Of a stretch of DNA of 64,000 nucleotides, positions 28,301-37,724 are shown in pieces. This stretch comes from Cyclobacteriaceae bacterium (GTDB lineage Bacteria; Bacteroidota; Bacteroidia; Cytophagales; Cyclobacteriaceae), in assembly GCA_012033595.1 (NCBI GenBank), contig JAAUQL010000011.1, forward strand, positions 17,321 to 81,320, in the 5' to 3' direction. The notes under the pieces are model-generated. The model was not told the origin of the DNA. It ran no database searches and worked only from the letters and a program-made list of their open reading frames with translations. Numbering within the stretch: position 1 is the first letter of the stretch; each line of letters starts with the position of its first letter. The position numbers and the translations under genes were made by a program.

Positions 28301-28993
28301 GCGCTGGCCAAGAGCGAAAAAGAAAGCGCCTGGCGCGAAATGGCTCGGCAGGTTGCCCATGAGATCAAAAACCCTCTGACCCCCATGAAGCTCACCCTCC
28401 AACATATGAAGCGCGTAATCGACGACGAAGGGAGCAACGAGCACAGCAATGACAAAAAACAAAAACAAATCAATACTTTGCTCGAACAGATAGAAACCCT
28501 GAGCGACATTGCTACTTCTTTTTCTGATTTTGCAAAAATGCCCACTCCCCAGCTTGAATTGCTGGATATTGGGGCTCTTTTGCACGAAACCATCGACCTG
28601 TACAACAACAAGGAACTCGGGCATATACAGACCAATATTGCCCCCGGCGTCCACATGGTGGAAGGCGACCGAAAATGGCTCGGCAGGGCTTTTTCCAACC
28701 TCATCATCAATGCCTTTCAGGCGGTAAAAGACGATCAGAAGGCCAGAGTGGCCATCCACCTGAGCACCACAGCCCGGCATAGGGTGCACATAGAAATTAT
28801 CGACAATGGCAGCGGCATTCCCGCTCACATCAGAGACCAGGTATTCACCCCGAATTTCAGCACCAAATACACCGGATCAGGACTTGGCCTGGCCATTACC
28901 AAAAAAGGAATAGAGCACGCCAATGGCCAAATATGGTTTAGCTCAGAAGAAGGTGTAGGCACTGTTTTTTACATCGAGATACCCTTGGCCTGA
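25301..28993 (+). CDS. NtrY-like membrane histidine kinase (three frameshifts in A runs)
   Basis: A sensor kinase of about 1231 residues once repaired. The ATG at 25301 gives MQGNKYVFFWISILFFISAG, a membrane anchor. Frames break at A runs 25401-25406, 26729-26734 and 26848-26852; one added A at each gives a single open frame. An extracytoplasmic domain (about 30-200) is followed by roughly seven membrane helices, a second sensor domain, two more helices around 725-940, and a HAMP-like segment. The kinase core has the phospho-His motif QVAHEIKNPLTPMKLTLQHM, the N-box NLIINAFQAV and the G-boxes DNGSGIPAHIRDQVF and GSGLGLAITKKGIEHA. No response regulator is adjacent. Its stop overlaps the next ATG (TGATG), coupling it to the large surface protein. 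Confidence 0.88.
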
Positions 28994-31900
28994 TGCAGCG
29001 CTACTGGATTTTTCTGTGCTTTTTTATCCCACTGGCGAGCCATGCCCAGCAGCAACCTCACCAATGCAAAAACATCGCCGTCTCCAGAGCGGAGATTTTG
29101 CTCGATTCTCTTACCGTAATCCCCGAGAGTATCTACTTCGAATCAGATATCCTGCCCGCCTATCACTTCGACATCAACACGGGTACCATCTATTTCGCGG
29201 ATGGACAACTCACTGATTCGGTAAAGATTTGCTATCAGACCATTCCCTTTCGCCTGCATCACACACATCAGCGCAAAGACCTGGCGGCCTACAACGAACA
29301 AAAAATGTACACAACTACCACCACAGCAGCAAATGAAAGTGTTTTAGATGAAAAAGTGGAACTTTTCCCCACGGACAATCTTCAAAAAAGCGGTAGCCTG
29401 AGCCGGGGCATTTCATTTGGCAACACACAAAACGTGGTGGTCAATTCGGCCCTCAACCTGCAACTGGAAGGCAAGCTGGGCGACGATCTCCACCTGAGGG
29501 CTTCCATCACCGACCAAAATGTGCCCTTTCAGCCGGAAGGAAATACGGCACAAATCCCGGATTTTGATAATATCCTCATCGAATTGTACAACGACAATTT
29601 TTCACTCAAAGGGGGTGACGTAGTCCTTAGCAACAAGGAATCGCATTTTTTGCGCTATTATAAAAATGTGCAGGGAGGCCTGGCAAGCGTCGCCTACAAA
29701 ACCGGCAAAAACTCAAGTGCCGTTACTGACTTTGGGATAAGTGTGGCTAAAGGTAAATTTGCGTCCCTTTTACTAGAAGCTGAAGAAGGCGTGTCGGGGC
29801 CTTATCGCATCACTATTCCCAATACCAGCGACTTTGTGATTATTATGGCCAATTCCGAAAAGGTATTTCTGGATGGCAAACTCTTGCAACGTGGGTATAA
29901 CTACGACTATGTGATAGACTACAACAAAGCAGAGATCCAGTTTACCAGCCAGGTGCTCATTACCAAATTTTCGCGGATACGAATAGATGTGGAATATTCT
30001 GACCAAAACTACAGCAGAACCATACTATCGGCCAGCCACTATCAGCAGGTGGGCAAAGCCAGTTTTGCATTCAATTACTACTCAGAAAAAGATAACCCAA
30101 ACAACCCGCTCACCACCAGCCTGAGCCAGGCAGACAAAGAACTGATGCAGGGCCTGGGCGATCAACTGAGCCTGGCGGTGAGGCAGAGTGCACAGCAAGT
30201 GGCCTATAATCAAAACGAGGTGCTGTACCAGCTAGCTGATACGCTGGATGAGGCAGGTAGCCGGGTGCAGATATTCAAATATACCAGAGCGGCACTCGAT
30301 ACCCTTTACCGGGTGTCGTTTAGCGAAGTAGGTTCCGGCAAAGGTGATTATAACCTTACCAACAGCACTGCCAACGGCCGTATTTACACCTGGGTGTCGC
30401 CCATCAACGGGGTGAAGCAGGGAAAATATGCTCCTCAGTCAAGGATACCCGCTCCAAATAAAAAACAAATGATTACCCTGGGAGGTGGATATCAGGTGAG
30501 CAAATATGAAAGCGTATTTGCCGAGGTAGCCTTTTCAGAAAATGACCTCAATCTGTTCTCAACCTTGGATAGCCACGACGACAATGGTTTTGCTGTCAAA
30601 GGCGGTCTCAAGTCCGAAAAAAGACCGGTGGGCTTTTTGAAAGATTACCTCATGACGGCACAAGCTGATTTTGAATATGACGATGCCTATTTTAGCCCGA
30701 TCGACAGGTTCCGTTATATCGAGTTTGACCGTGACTGGAACTACGCCCCTGGCGACTCTGCCGATCAGTCTGCTGATCATATATTTAATGCCGCCCTGGC
30801 GCTGGAAAAGAATGGCCTGAACCGGTTTGGCTACAAAATGGTACGCAGAAAGCGCGATATGTATATCGATGGAACCCAACACTACCTCGATTACGCCCAA
30901 AGCATTGGACGATTACAATTGGTAGCTGATGCATTTATATTGCGAAACAAAGCCAACACGTTTGAAGCTACATGGAACAAGGTAAACACCGACGTTTATT
31001 ACCAGACCAAGTGGCTGGTGCCCGGATATAAATTCTCGCTTGATGAAAACGAAATGCGTGCCCCGGGCACGGACTCCATCATCAGTACGTTGATGAACTT
31101 CCAGGAGCATCGGTTTTACCTGAACAGCAACGATTCGCTCAAGACCAGATTTGGCATTTCACAAACATTCAGAACCGACCGCAGTCCGCAAACTGGTATT
31201 TTGCTTGCCGGCAACGAGTCGCAGACCACCCAGCTCTTTGTGCACTCTGACGTGAACCCCGGGCAACGGATCCACTTTTTGCTCACCTACCGCAACAACC
31301 TCAACCACCTGGCGGCTGGCGGCCCCAAAAACGAAGAAACGCTTATGGCCAGGACAGATTGGTACGCAGCATTCTTTAAGCGGCACGTCAAATCCGACCT
31401 CACCTATGCCATTGGCAACAGCCGCGAACTCAAGCGCGAATTCGTGTATGTACCGGTACCTACCGGCGAGGGAACCCATACCTGGCGAGACGACAATGCC
31501 GACGGCGTGCAAGATTTGAGCGAGTTTTACATCGCCATCAATGCCGACGAAAAAAACTATATCAAAATATTCGTGCCTACCAGTGAGTTTATATTTGCCT
31601 ATGAAAACAACTTCAATTACCGGCTGAATATAGACCTGCCACGAAGCTGGAAAGATGCCGGAGCCATAAAAAAACTGCTTTCGCGCATATCAACCACCTC
31701 ATCGTGGAACATCGTGAAACGCATCACTTCGCCCGACTTGCAAGCCAGGATTTTGCCATTTTATAATAACTTTCCTGACGAAGATTTGCTATCGCTCAAG
31801 GAAACCATCCGGGGTCGCATCTTCTACAATAGGGCCAATCCCGGTCTGGGCCTCGACTTTGGATACCTTGCCTCGGTCAATAAACAACTAATGTCGCAGG

Positions 31901-32442
31901 GATTTGAAAAAATAGACCGTGAAGAATACTCGGCCAATGCACGCCTGAATGTGAGCAAGGCCTACAATCTGAAGCTGATGTACCTAAGGGGAACATCTTC
32001 GAGCCGTTCCGATTTTTTGCAGGGCAGAAACTACAGCATCGACCGGATCAAAGTGCAGCCGGAAATTGCCTGGCAACCTTCGCCAGTTTTGAGGCTCGCG
32101 GTGCTGTACGGATACTCCGATAAGGTAAATAGTACCGGTGAAGCAGGCGAAAAGGCCAGTATTAATGAATTGGCCACCAATGTGCGAGTGAGCAAAGCAA
32201 CAGACTTGTCGCTGGACGGCTTTGTAAAGTACAGTGGGATCACATACAATGGCGAGACCAATGCACCCGTGGCCTATGAAATGTTGGAAGCCCTGCAGCC
32301 TGGTAAAAACTACACCTGGAGCCTGACGGTTCAGAAAAAAATACTTTTGGGTCTGCAACTTTCCATGAGCTACGAAGGCCGCAAATCAGAAGCAAATAAG
32401 GCCGTCCATATCGGCAGAATGCAGGTGAGCGCACTGTTTTGA
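28993..32442 (+). CDS. Large outer-membrane/surface protein of unknown function
   Basis: A 1149-residue protein with a signal peptide (cleavage near SHAQQ). An N-terminal globular part (about 20-120) is followed by SGSLSRGISFGNTQNVVVNS and LQLEGKLGDDLHLRASITDQN, which recall SprA-type gliding/secretion proteins, then SGPYRITIPNTSDFVIIMAN and KVFLDGKLLQRGYNYDYVID, an internal domain seen in such proteins. The remaining two thirds are many alternating beta strands ending in MQVSALF, indicating a large beta-barrel. It is shorter than SprA (over 2000 residues) and is not that protein. Translational coupling to the histidine kinase suggests the pair acts together. The role is not known. Confidence 0.75.
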   Translation: MQRYWIFLCFFIPLASHAQQQPHQCKNIAVSRAEILLDSLTVIPESIYFESDILPAYHFDINTGTIYFADGQLTDSVKICYQTIPFRLHHTHQRKDLAAYNEQKMYTTTTTAANESVLDEKVELFPTDNLQKSGSLSRGISFGNTQNVVVNSALNLQLEGKLGDDLHLRASITDQNVPFQPEGNTAQIPDFDNILIELYNDNFSLKGGDVVLSNKESHFLRYYKNVQGGLASVAYKTGKNSSAVTDFGISVAKGKFASLLLEAEEGVSGPYRITIPNTSDFVIIMANSEKVFLDGKLLQRGYNYDYVIDYNKAEIQFTSQVLITKFSRIRIDVEYSDQNYSRTILSASHYQQVGKASFAFNYYSEKDNPNNPLTTSLSQADKELMQGLGDQLSLAVRQSAQQVAYNQNEVLYQLADTLDEAGSRVQIFKYTRAALDTLYRVSFSEVGSGKGDYNLTNSTANGRIYTWVSPINGVKQGKYAPQSRIPAPNKKQMITLGGGYQVSKYESVFAEVAFSENDLNLFSTLDSHDDNGFAVKGGLKSEKRPVGFLKDYLMTAQADFEYDDAYFSPIDRFRYIEFDRDWNYAPGDSADQSADHIFNAALALEKNGLNRFGYKMVRRKRDMYIDGTQHYLDYAQSIGRLQLVADAFILRNKANTFEATWNKVNTDVYYQTKWLVPGYKFSLDENEMRAPGTDSIISTLMNFQEHRFYLNSNDSLKTRFGISQTFRTDRSPQTGILLAGNESQTTQLFVHSDVNPGQRIHFLLTYRNNLNHLAAGGPKNEETLMARTDWYAAFFKRHVKSDLTYAIGNSRELKREFVYVPVPTGEGTHTWRDDNADGVQDLSEFYIAINADEKNYIKIFVPTSEFIFAYENNFNYRLNIDLPRSWKDAGAIKKLLSRISTTSSWNIVKRITSPDLQARILPFYNNFPDEDLLSLKETIRGRIFYNRANPGLGLDFGYLASVNKQLMSQGFEKIDREEYSANARLNVSKAYNLKLMYLRGTSSSRSDFLQGRNYSIDRIKVQPEIAWQPSPVLRLAVLYGYSDKVNSTGEAGEKASINELATNVRVSKATDLSLDGFVKYSGITYNGETNAPVAYEMLEALQPGKNYTWSLTVQKKILLGLQLSMSYEGRKSEANKAVHIGRMQVSALF

Positions 32443-32524
32443 TGAGCGTGGAAATCCGGAAAATACGAGCTGAATAGCCTGAACCCGGCCGGCGAACCAT
32501 CTTCCAATCACTTTCCGCCGCATC

Positions 32525-32602
32525 CCCGCTATTTAAACGGTTCAGCGCTCATTTCCCATGAGTTTAATCAAGCACAAAATTTTACCTTTCTAAGCTGACC
32601 CT
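32525..32602. repeat. Dispersed intergenic repeat, copy B
   Basis: Resembles 1501-1576 in the same orientation, sharing CAGCGCTCATTTCC, GTTTAATCA, CAAAATTTTAC and GCTGACCCT-like blocks. As with copy A, it abuts the 3' end of a minus-strand gene. It overlaps the last base or two of the SDR stop region. Confidence 0.6.
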
Positions 32603-33308
32603 AAATATCTCCTTGCTGTGGCCTGATGAGAATTTCTTCCACCACAGAATTTTTGGAAAGGGCATAAGCGCCATAGACCGCATCTGCTACGTCTTCGGCT
32701 TTCATAAAGCGTGTTTCGGGCAGCTGGGAGGCTTCCCAACTTACGGTGTAGGTAGCCCCCGGCAGCACGGCCGTCACCCTGATGCCCTTGTCTTTGAGTT
32801 CTTCCCGCAGCACCTTGGTCATACCGAGCATGGCATATTTGGAGATGGAATAAGAGCCTCCGTTGGCATAGGGCATGATGCTGGCTACTGAGCAAATGTT
32901 GAAAATATGTCCGGCGCCATCGTGCACCATCATGGGCAGCAGTCCACGGGTGAGGTAGTAGGCACTATATAGGTTGGTATTGATCATGTGTTCGAGCTGT
33001 CCGTCGGGCTCCCGGCTAATGGTACCCGGGTTAAAGACTCCGGTGTTGTTCACCAATATTTCGACATGGTTTTTCCGCGAAATGATATATTTTACCAGGT
33101 CGTTGACTTCCGCCTTGAGCGAAAGATCGGAGGTACGCACCAGTACCTCTATTCCCTGATATGCTTCTTCCAATTCGCTCTTGAGTGCGGCAAGTTCCTG
33201 GCCGTTTCGCGAGCAGGTCACGATGTCGAAACCCTTACCGGCAAGCTTGTACACTATGGCCTTGCCTATGCCTTTTGTACCGCCGGTCACCACTGCCACT
33301 TTTTTCAT
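32601..33308 (-). CDS. Short-chain dehydrogenase/reductase
   Basis: A 235-residue NAD(P)-dependent oxidoreductase. The nucleotide motif is VVTGGTKGIGKAI, the structural motif is ILVNNTGVF, and the catalytic residues are Ser in NICSVASIMPYANGG and Tyr/Lys in SYSISKYAMLGM (YxxxK with Tyr replaced by the spacing S-Y-S-I-S-K, so the active Tyr is in GGSYSISK). RVTAVLPGATYT completes the family set. The start is the ATG at 33308; upstream codons in frame are not conserved-looking. Substrate unknown. It is divergent from mlaE. Confidence 0.9.
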   Translation of the reverse strand: MKKVAVVTGGTKGIGKAIVYKLAGKGFDIVTCSRNGQELAALKSELEEAYQGIEVLVRTSDLSLKAEVNDLVKYIISRKNHVEILVNNTGVFNPGTISREPDGQLEHMINTNLYSAYYLTRGLLPMMVHDGAGHIFNICSVASIMPYANGGSYSISKYAMLGMTKVLREELKDKGIRVTAVLPGATYTVSWEASQLPETRFMKAEDVADAVYGAYALSKNSVVEEILIRPQQGDI

Positions 33309-33444
33309 TGTCGTTGTTTTTTTTGATATAAATGCTTGTGCCTGTAGTTTCGAAAATATTATCTTTTTTCCATCAATCCATGCAGAAACACAATTAATAT
33401 ACACAAAGTTGTATCTTTATGACCGTTTGTCAAAACCTAACTAT

Positions 33445-34173
33445 ATGCATGGAATCGGTAATTACTTCATTTTTTTAGGCAATTTATTCATCAAAAGAGA
33501 AGCCTTTAGAACTTACGTAAAACAGATTTTAGACGAGTGCATCAAGGTAGGAATCGGTTCCCTGGTGATCGTAGGCATAGTATCCACCTTTATTGGCGCT
33601 GTCACCTGCGTGCAAACGGCTTTCAATTTGGTCAGTCCGCTCATCCCCCGCTACGTTATCAGTCTGGTGGTGCGCGATATGACACTCCTCGAGCTTGCTC
33701 CAACCATCACGGCTATCGTTTTTGCCGGCAAGGTGGGCTCCAACATTGCCGGTGAATTGGGCACCATGAAAATTTCTGAGCAGGTAGATGCCCTGGAGGT
33801 AATGGGGATTAACTCGGTGTCTTTTCTGGCGCTGCCAAAAATCATAGCCTGCCTCATGATGTACCCTCTGCTGGTGATTTTGGCTGGTTTTCTGGCCATC
33901 ACTGGCGGCTATGTGGCTGGTACCCTCACCGGAGTAATCACCCCGCAGGATTATATCTATGGTATCAGGGCCGACTTTCAGGAATTCAATGTAATCTTTG
34001 CCCTGATCAAATCGTTTGTTTTTGCTTTTTTGATTGCCTCCATTTCTTCCTATAAAGGTTATTTTACCAAAGGCGGCGCACTAGAGGTTGGCCAATCGAG
34101 CACCAGTGCAGTCACCAATAGTTGCATTGCCATACTGGTGGCCGATTATCTGCTTGCCCAATTATTACTTTGA
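33445..34173 (+). CDS. mlaE: MlaE-family ABC transporter permease
   Basis: A 242-residue inner-membrane permease for phospholipid or other lipid transport between membranes. Family motifs are GSLVIVGIVSTFIGAVTCVQ, the conserved ELAPTITAIVFAGKVGSNIAGELGTM (given in part), EQVDALEVMGINSVSFLALPK and SYKGYFTKGGALEVGQSST. Five or so membrane helices. The ATG at 33445 fits; the much longer upstream frame overlaps the SDR promoter. It is six bases upstream of the ATPase gene. No MCE-domain (MlaD) gene follows. Confidence 0.92.
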   Translation: MHGIGNYFIFLGNLFIKREAFRTYVKQILDECIKVGIGSLVIVGIVSTFIGAVTCVQTAFNLVSPLIPRYVISLVVRDMTLLELAPTITAIVFAGKVGSNIAGELGTMKISEQVDALEVMGINSVSFLALPKIIACLMMYPLLVILAGFLAITGGYVAGTLTGVITPQDYIYGIRADFQEFNVIFALIKSFVFAFLIASISSYKGYFTKGGALEVGQSSTSAVTNSCIAILVADYLLAQLLL

Positions 34174-34179
34174 GACCTT

Positions 34180-34947
34180 ATGATTGAATTTAGGAATATA
34201 AAAAAATCATTCAACGACAAGACCGTATTGCACGGTATTGATGGGGTGTTCAGGTCGGGTCGAACCAACCTGATCATAGGCACCAGCGGCACAGGCAAGA
34301 GCGTGCTGCTGAAATGCATGGTTGGCCTGCTCGAACCTGATGAAGGCGAAGTACTGTTTAACGGTCGCGATTTTACCCATGCTACACGCAATGTGCGCCG
34401 CGAAATACGAAGGGATATCGGCATGTTGTTCCAGGGCTCTGCACTGTTCGACTCCAAAAACGTAGAGCAAAACGTGATGTTTCCTCTCGATATTCTCACC
34501 GACATGAGCAAGGAAGACAAACTGGAACGCGCCAACTTTGTGTTGCAACGCGTCGGTCTGGAAAACATCAATAAAAAAATGCCTTCGGAAATAAGCGGGG
34601 GTATGAAAAAGCGTGTGGGCATAGCCCGCGCCATCGTAAACAATAGCAAATACCTTTTTTGCGATGAGCCCAATTCCGGACTGGATCCGATGACTGCCAT
34701 TTTGATTGACAATCTTATCAAAGAAATTACCGAGGAGTTTGACATTACTACCGTGGTGGTCACTCACGATATGAACTCAGTAATGGAAATAGGTGATGAC
34801 ATTATATACATGTACCAGGGGCAAAAACTGTGGGAGGGCAACAGCCAAAACATTCTTTCTACCCGGGTGCCCGAACTTCAAGAGTTCATTTACTCCAATA
34901 AACTGGTGCAAGCCTTACGCGACGAACAGCAAAACAACAAAATCTGA
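34180..34947 (+). CDS. mlaF: MlaF-family ABC transporter ATP-binding protein
   Basis: A 255-residue ATPase partner of MlaE. Walker A is GTSGTGKSVLLK, the Q-loop region DIGMLFQGSALFDS, the signature ISGGMKKRVGIARAI, Walker B YLFCDEPNSGLDP and the switch VVVTHDMNSV. The GMKKR signature and ALFDS motif are typical of MlaF. Start at ATG 34180 directly follows mlaE. Confidence 0.93.
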   Translation: MIEFRNIKKSFNDKTVLHGIDGVFRSGRTNLIIGTSGTGKSVLLKCMVGLLEPDEGEVLFNGRDFTHATRNVRREIRRDIGMLFQGSALFDSKNVEQNVMFPLDILTDMSKEDKLERANFVLQRVGLENINKKMPSEISGGMKKRVGIARAIVNNSKYLFCDEPNSGLDPMTAILIDNLIKEITEEFDITTVVVTHDMNSVMEIGDDIIYMYQGQKLWEGNSQNILSTRVPELQEFIYSNKLVQALRDEQQNNKI

Positions 34948-35020
34948 TGTGTGTTGCCCGTATTCTGCTTTGGGCAAGTGTGATGAAAAGTGCAAGCCGG
35001 GGCAAATACAGCCTTGACAC

Positions 35021-35437
35021 CTATTCAGCCAGGGCTTCCTCGGCATTTTTTAGCGCCTCGTTGGTCAGCTGGCCTACCGCTTCTATGCGTTGCTTCTGGT
35101 CGTTGAGATATGCCATCACTTCTTCGTTTACTTTACCTTCAAAGTTGTTGTCGAATCCGCGCATCCAGTTCATCATTTCTTCATGCGATTCTTCCAGGTC
35201 AGCTATGGCTGCTTCTGCTTTGGCGATTTTTACCGAATCGCCTCCATCTTCTCTCCACTCATCGATCTGACCATTCAATTGCTTTTTGTACTTCATGATG
35301 TCGCTCATTTTCACCATGATTTCGTCATGAGCTGCAATTACATGGTCATAAAGCGCTTCCCGTGCGCTTGGTTTTTTATCTCCGCAAGAGATCAGTAACA
35401 ATAGTAAGGCAAACGATAGTAGCTGGTTGGTTTTCAT
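35021..35437 (-). CDS. Helical lipoprotein, unknown function
   Basis: A 138-residue protein with a lipoprotein signal (MKTNQLLSFALLLLLISCGD, lipobox LISC). The mature part is almost wholly helical and charged, with coiled-coil-like spacing (VMVKMSDIMKYKKQLNGQID-like and AEAAIADLEESHEEMMNWMRG). A Met/His-containing region HEEMMNWMRG is notable but not diagnostic. It lies 35 bp downstream of murI on the same strand. Function unknown. Confidence 0.75.
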   Translation of the reverse strand: MKTNQLLSFALLLLLISCGDKKPSAREALYDHVIAAHDEIMVKMSDIMKYKKQLNGQIDEWREDGGDSVKIAKAEAAIADLEESHEEMMNWMRGFDNNFEGKVNEEVMAYLNDQKQRIEAVGQLTNEALKNAEEALAE

Positions 35438-35472
35438 GTAGATCGTTTATTGATTGAGCTTTAATTTAGCAA

Positions 35473-36296
35473 CTATTTGTAAGGGTACTTATTCCCAAGG
35501 GTATTTTTTTCCAGTTTTACTTGTTCACCAAAAAAAAGCTTGGTCAGCGATTCGAAAGACGGCGTATAGTCAGAGACCATAAACGTGTCGTGCGCACCGG
35601 CGGTGGTATTATTCAACAAGTGGTATTGTAGGTAGGCTTTGAGCGAGGCAGCAACAATTTCGGATGAATCGATCACATCTACTTTGCCTTCGTAGTAGTG
35701 GTCGATTTGCTGCCTGATGAGCGGATAATGGGTGCAGCCTAATATCAAAGCTTTGATTTGCTGCAAGGCCGGTTTTTGAGATATTCATTAATAATATCCT
35801 GGCTGATGGTGCCTTGTAAAAAGCCTTCTTCGATCATGGGTACAAGCAGCGGAGTGGCCAGCGACTGCAAAGTGAGTCCGTTGCCCAGAGCTTCGATTTT
35901 GATTTCGTACACCCGTGAACCCACGGTTTGCTTGGTGCCTATCAGCCCTATGGTAGTTTGTGCATACGTCTCCCTGATGTAGTTGACCACCGGCTCTATG
36001 ACATTGAATACCCGTGCACGTTTGCCCACATATTCCTTCACCAGATCGGTGGCAGCAGCGCTTGCCGAGTTGCAGGCGATCAATATCACCTTGCAGTGAT
36101 GTTGTAAAAAGATATCACAAATCTTGATGGAATAGGCCTGAATAGCCGCAGTGGACTTGTCGCCATAGGGCAGATGAGCGGTATCGCCAAAGTAGATGAT
36201 GCTTTCGTCCGGCAAAAGCCGCTTCACAGCGCGCGCCACCGTCATGCCGCCAATACCGCTGTCGAAAATACCTATGGGGTCAGTAGCTTTTGCCAA
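35473..36296 (-). CDS. murI: Glutamate racemase (frameshifted)
   Basis: MurI makes D-glutamate for peptidoglycan. The first part reads IGIFDSGIGGMTVARAVKRL and VILIACNSASAAA, carrying the first catalytic Cys; the second part, in another frame, reads ALILGCTHYPLIRQQI with the second catalytic Cys. The frame breaks in T5 at 35773-35777 on the plus strand; one more base gives EYLKKPALQQIKAL and a 274-residue protein, the usual length. Both active-site cysteines are therefore preserved. As murI is essential in most bacteria, a sequencing indel is the likely cause. It follows two porin-like genes by 5 bp. Confidence 0.92.
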
Positions 36297-36301
36297 TATG
36301 G

Positions 36302-36910
36302 TCAGTTTTTGGTGTAGAGCGTATATTGAATATAAAAGGCAAAACTATGCATTTTCGACTTATAATCGTCTCTTGTATCCACATTCACCAAGCCCAGGGC
36401 ATAATTAAACCCAAATTTTACTTTTGTCTTTTCGATGCCGGCGCCAAAGTTGAATCCGGCATCGATAGGGCTTATCTCATCCTCGCCTCTGCCGAAGGCA
36501 ATGTCCCTGGTGCCATCGTCACTTTTGGCCTGAGCCGATATGGCTATACCCAGGTATGGACCTAATTCAAAAAAAGCCATTGATCTGCCCAGGTCTTGCT
36601 TAAATTCAAAATTGAAGGGAATTTCTATGTAGGTGACGGGAATTTTATACGTAGTATCCTGATAAGTATAGTTCGTGCCTTTTAGGGTATATAAAATGGC
36701 GGTATTAAAAAATGAATTTCGGTTTTTTCGTGCAAATTCTAATGTGATGCCTCCCTGATAGCCATACCGCGTAGCTGTTTCTTCTTTCGCCCCGTTGTAT
36801 TTAATCTGCGCGTTGCTCAGTGTCAGCCCCCCTCTTATACCGATCTTGGTCTGGGCGTTTGCCGCACCTATCCACAAGACAAAAAATGAAATGTAAAGTA
36901 AAGTTTTCAT
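36302..36910 (-). CDS. Porin-family outer-membrane beta-barrel protein (paralogue 1)
   Basis: A 202-residue small barrel with signal peptide ending near ANAQT. The pattern KIGIRGGLTLSNAQI, FNTAILYTLKG-like strand and IPFNFEFKQDLG, ELGPYLGIAISAQ, GFNFGAGIEKTKVKFGFNYAL is typical of the OMP_b-brl_2 family in Bacteroidota. The ATG at 36910 is preferred over a TTG one codon earlier. It resembles its upstream neighbour in order of motifs and is probably a tandem duplicate. It ends 5 bp before murI. Confidence 0.85.
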   Translation of the reverse strand: MKTLLYISFFVLWIGAANAQTKIGIRGGLTLSNAQIKYNGAKEETATRYGYQGGITLEFARKNRNSFFNTAILYTLKGTNYTYQDTTYKIPVTYIEIPFNFEFKQDLGRSMAFFELGPYLGIAISAQAKSDDGTRDIAFGRGEDEISPIDAGFNFGAGIEKTKVKFGFNYALGLVNVDTRDDYKSKMHSFAFYIQYTLYTKN

Positions 36911-36937
36911 CAAATATTAGTTTAACATTAAAAAAAC

Positions 36938-37530
36938 CTAATTGAGCCGGTAACCGGCATAAATGGCGACGTTTCTCAGCTTGGTGTTCCATTCATTATT
37001 GGCAAGGTTCACCATGCCATGGCCGTAATTTACCCCAAGTCTGATTTTATCCACTTCTATACCCGCGCCAAAATTTAACCCGGCATCTATACGATCCTGT
37101 TCATCCTCGTCATTTCCAAAATCAACGTCGAAGCTGGTTTTTCCTGTCTTTAGTTTGGCGCTAAGCCCAATACCCATATATGGGCCTGCCTCGGCAAACA
37201 AGGATATGTCGTCGCCCAGGGCATATTTGTATTCGATGTTCAATGGGATTTCGAAGTAGGAGGCACGTGCGTGTATGCGACTATTGAGCAATTTAAATTG
37301 ATAACCTTTGGCAGAATACAGTAGTGCGGTATTGAAAACAAATAATGGCCAATCGGAACCTCTAAAGTGACTCCGCCCTGAAATCCCGTTAAGGTGTGGG
37401 TGTCGAGTGTGAAATCATCAGTTTCTGATCGGCTATTGCTCAGGTTCAGACCAGCCCTAAGGCCAACATATTGTGCCGATAACTGCCCGGCCGATATGGC
37501 AAACAGTATAGCACAGGCAAGTTTTTTCAT
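36938..37530 (-). CDS. Porin-family outer-membrane beta-barrel protein (paralogue 2, frameshifted)
   Basis: A repaired 197-residue barrel. The first part gives a signal peptide (MKKLACAILFAISAGQLSAQ) and YVGLRAGLNLSNSRS, GFQGGVTLEVPIG; the second frame continues KGYQFKLLNSRIHA, YFEIPLNIEYKYALGDD, EAGPYMGIGLSAK and DAGLNFGAGIEVDKIRLGVNYG. The break is at A4 on the plus strand (37335-37338); one more base restores the strand FNTALLYSAKGYQF, which matches FNTAILYTLKGTNY of the neighbour. The ATG two codons upstream (37536) is an alternative start. Function unknown; a structural or small-molecule channel role is inferred. Confidence 0.85.
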
Positions 37531-37691
37531 ATCCATATTTTCTAACTTTGCGCAGCAAATGTAAAAGTTTTGATTTTTAATTTTTAGCCAGATTTGCAAT
37601 AACAAACTTCAATTTCTATTAAAACAATACATCTTTTGCCCGGCAAAAAAGAGGAGATGCTTACCAAGACTAAGGGCATGATGTTTAAAAA

Positions 37692-37717
37692 AAAAGCCCC
37701 GGCGAACCAGGGCTTTT
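37692..37717 (-). terminator. Rho-independent terminator
   Basis: AAAAGCCC pairs with GGGCTTTT across a ten-base loop; on the minus strand it is followed by a long T run, so it ends the 37725-39608 gene. The loop side contains AAAGCCCCGGCGAA, also present in the terminator at 43105-43132. Confidence 0.8.
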
Positions 37718-37724
37718 AACTATT

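Noticed and set aside
35473..36296. murI as a pseudogene
   Set aside because: Both halves keep their active-site cysteines and family sequence with no other decay; one base restores the gene.
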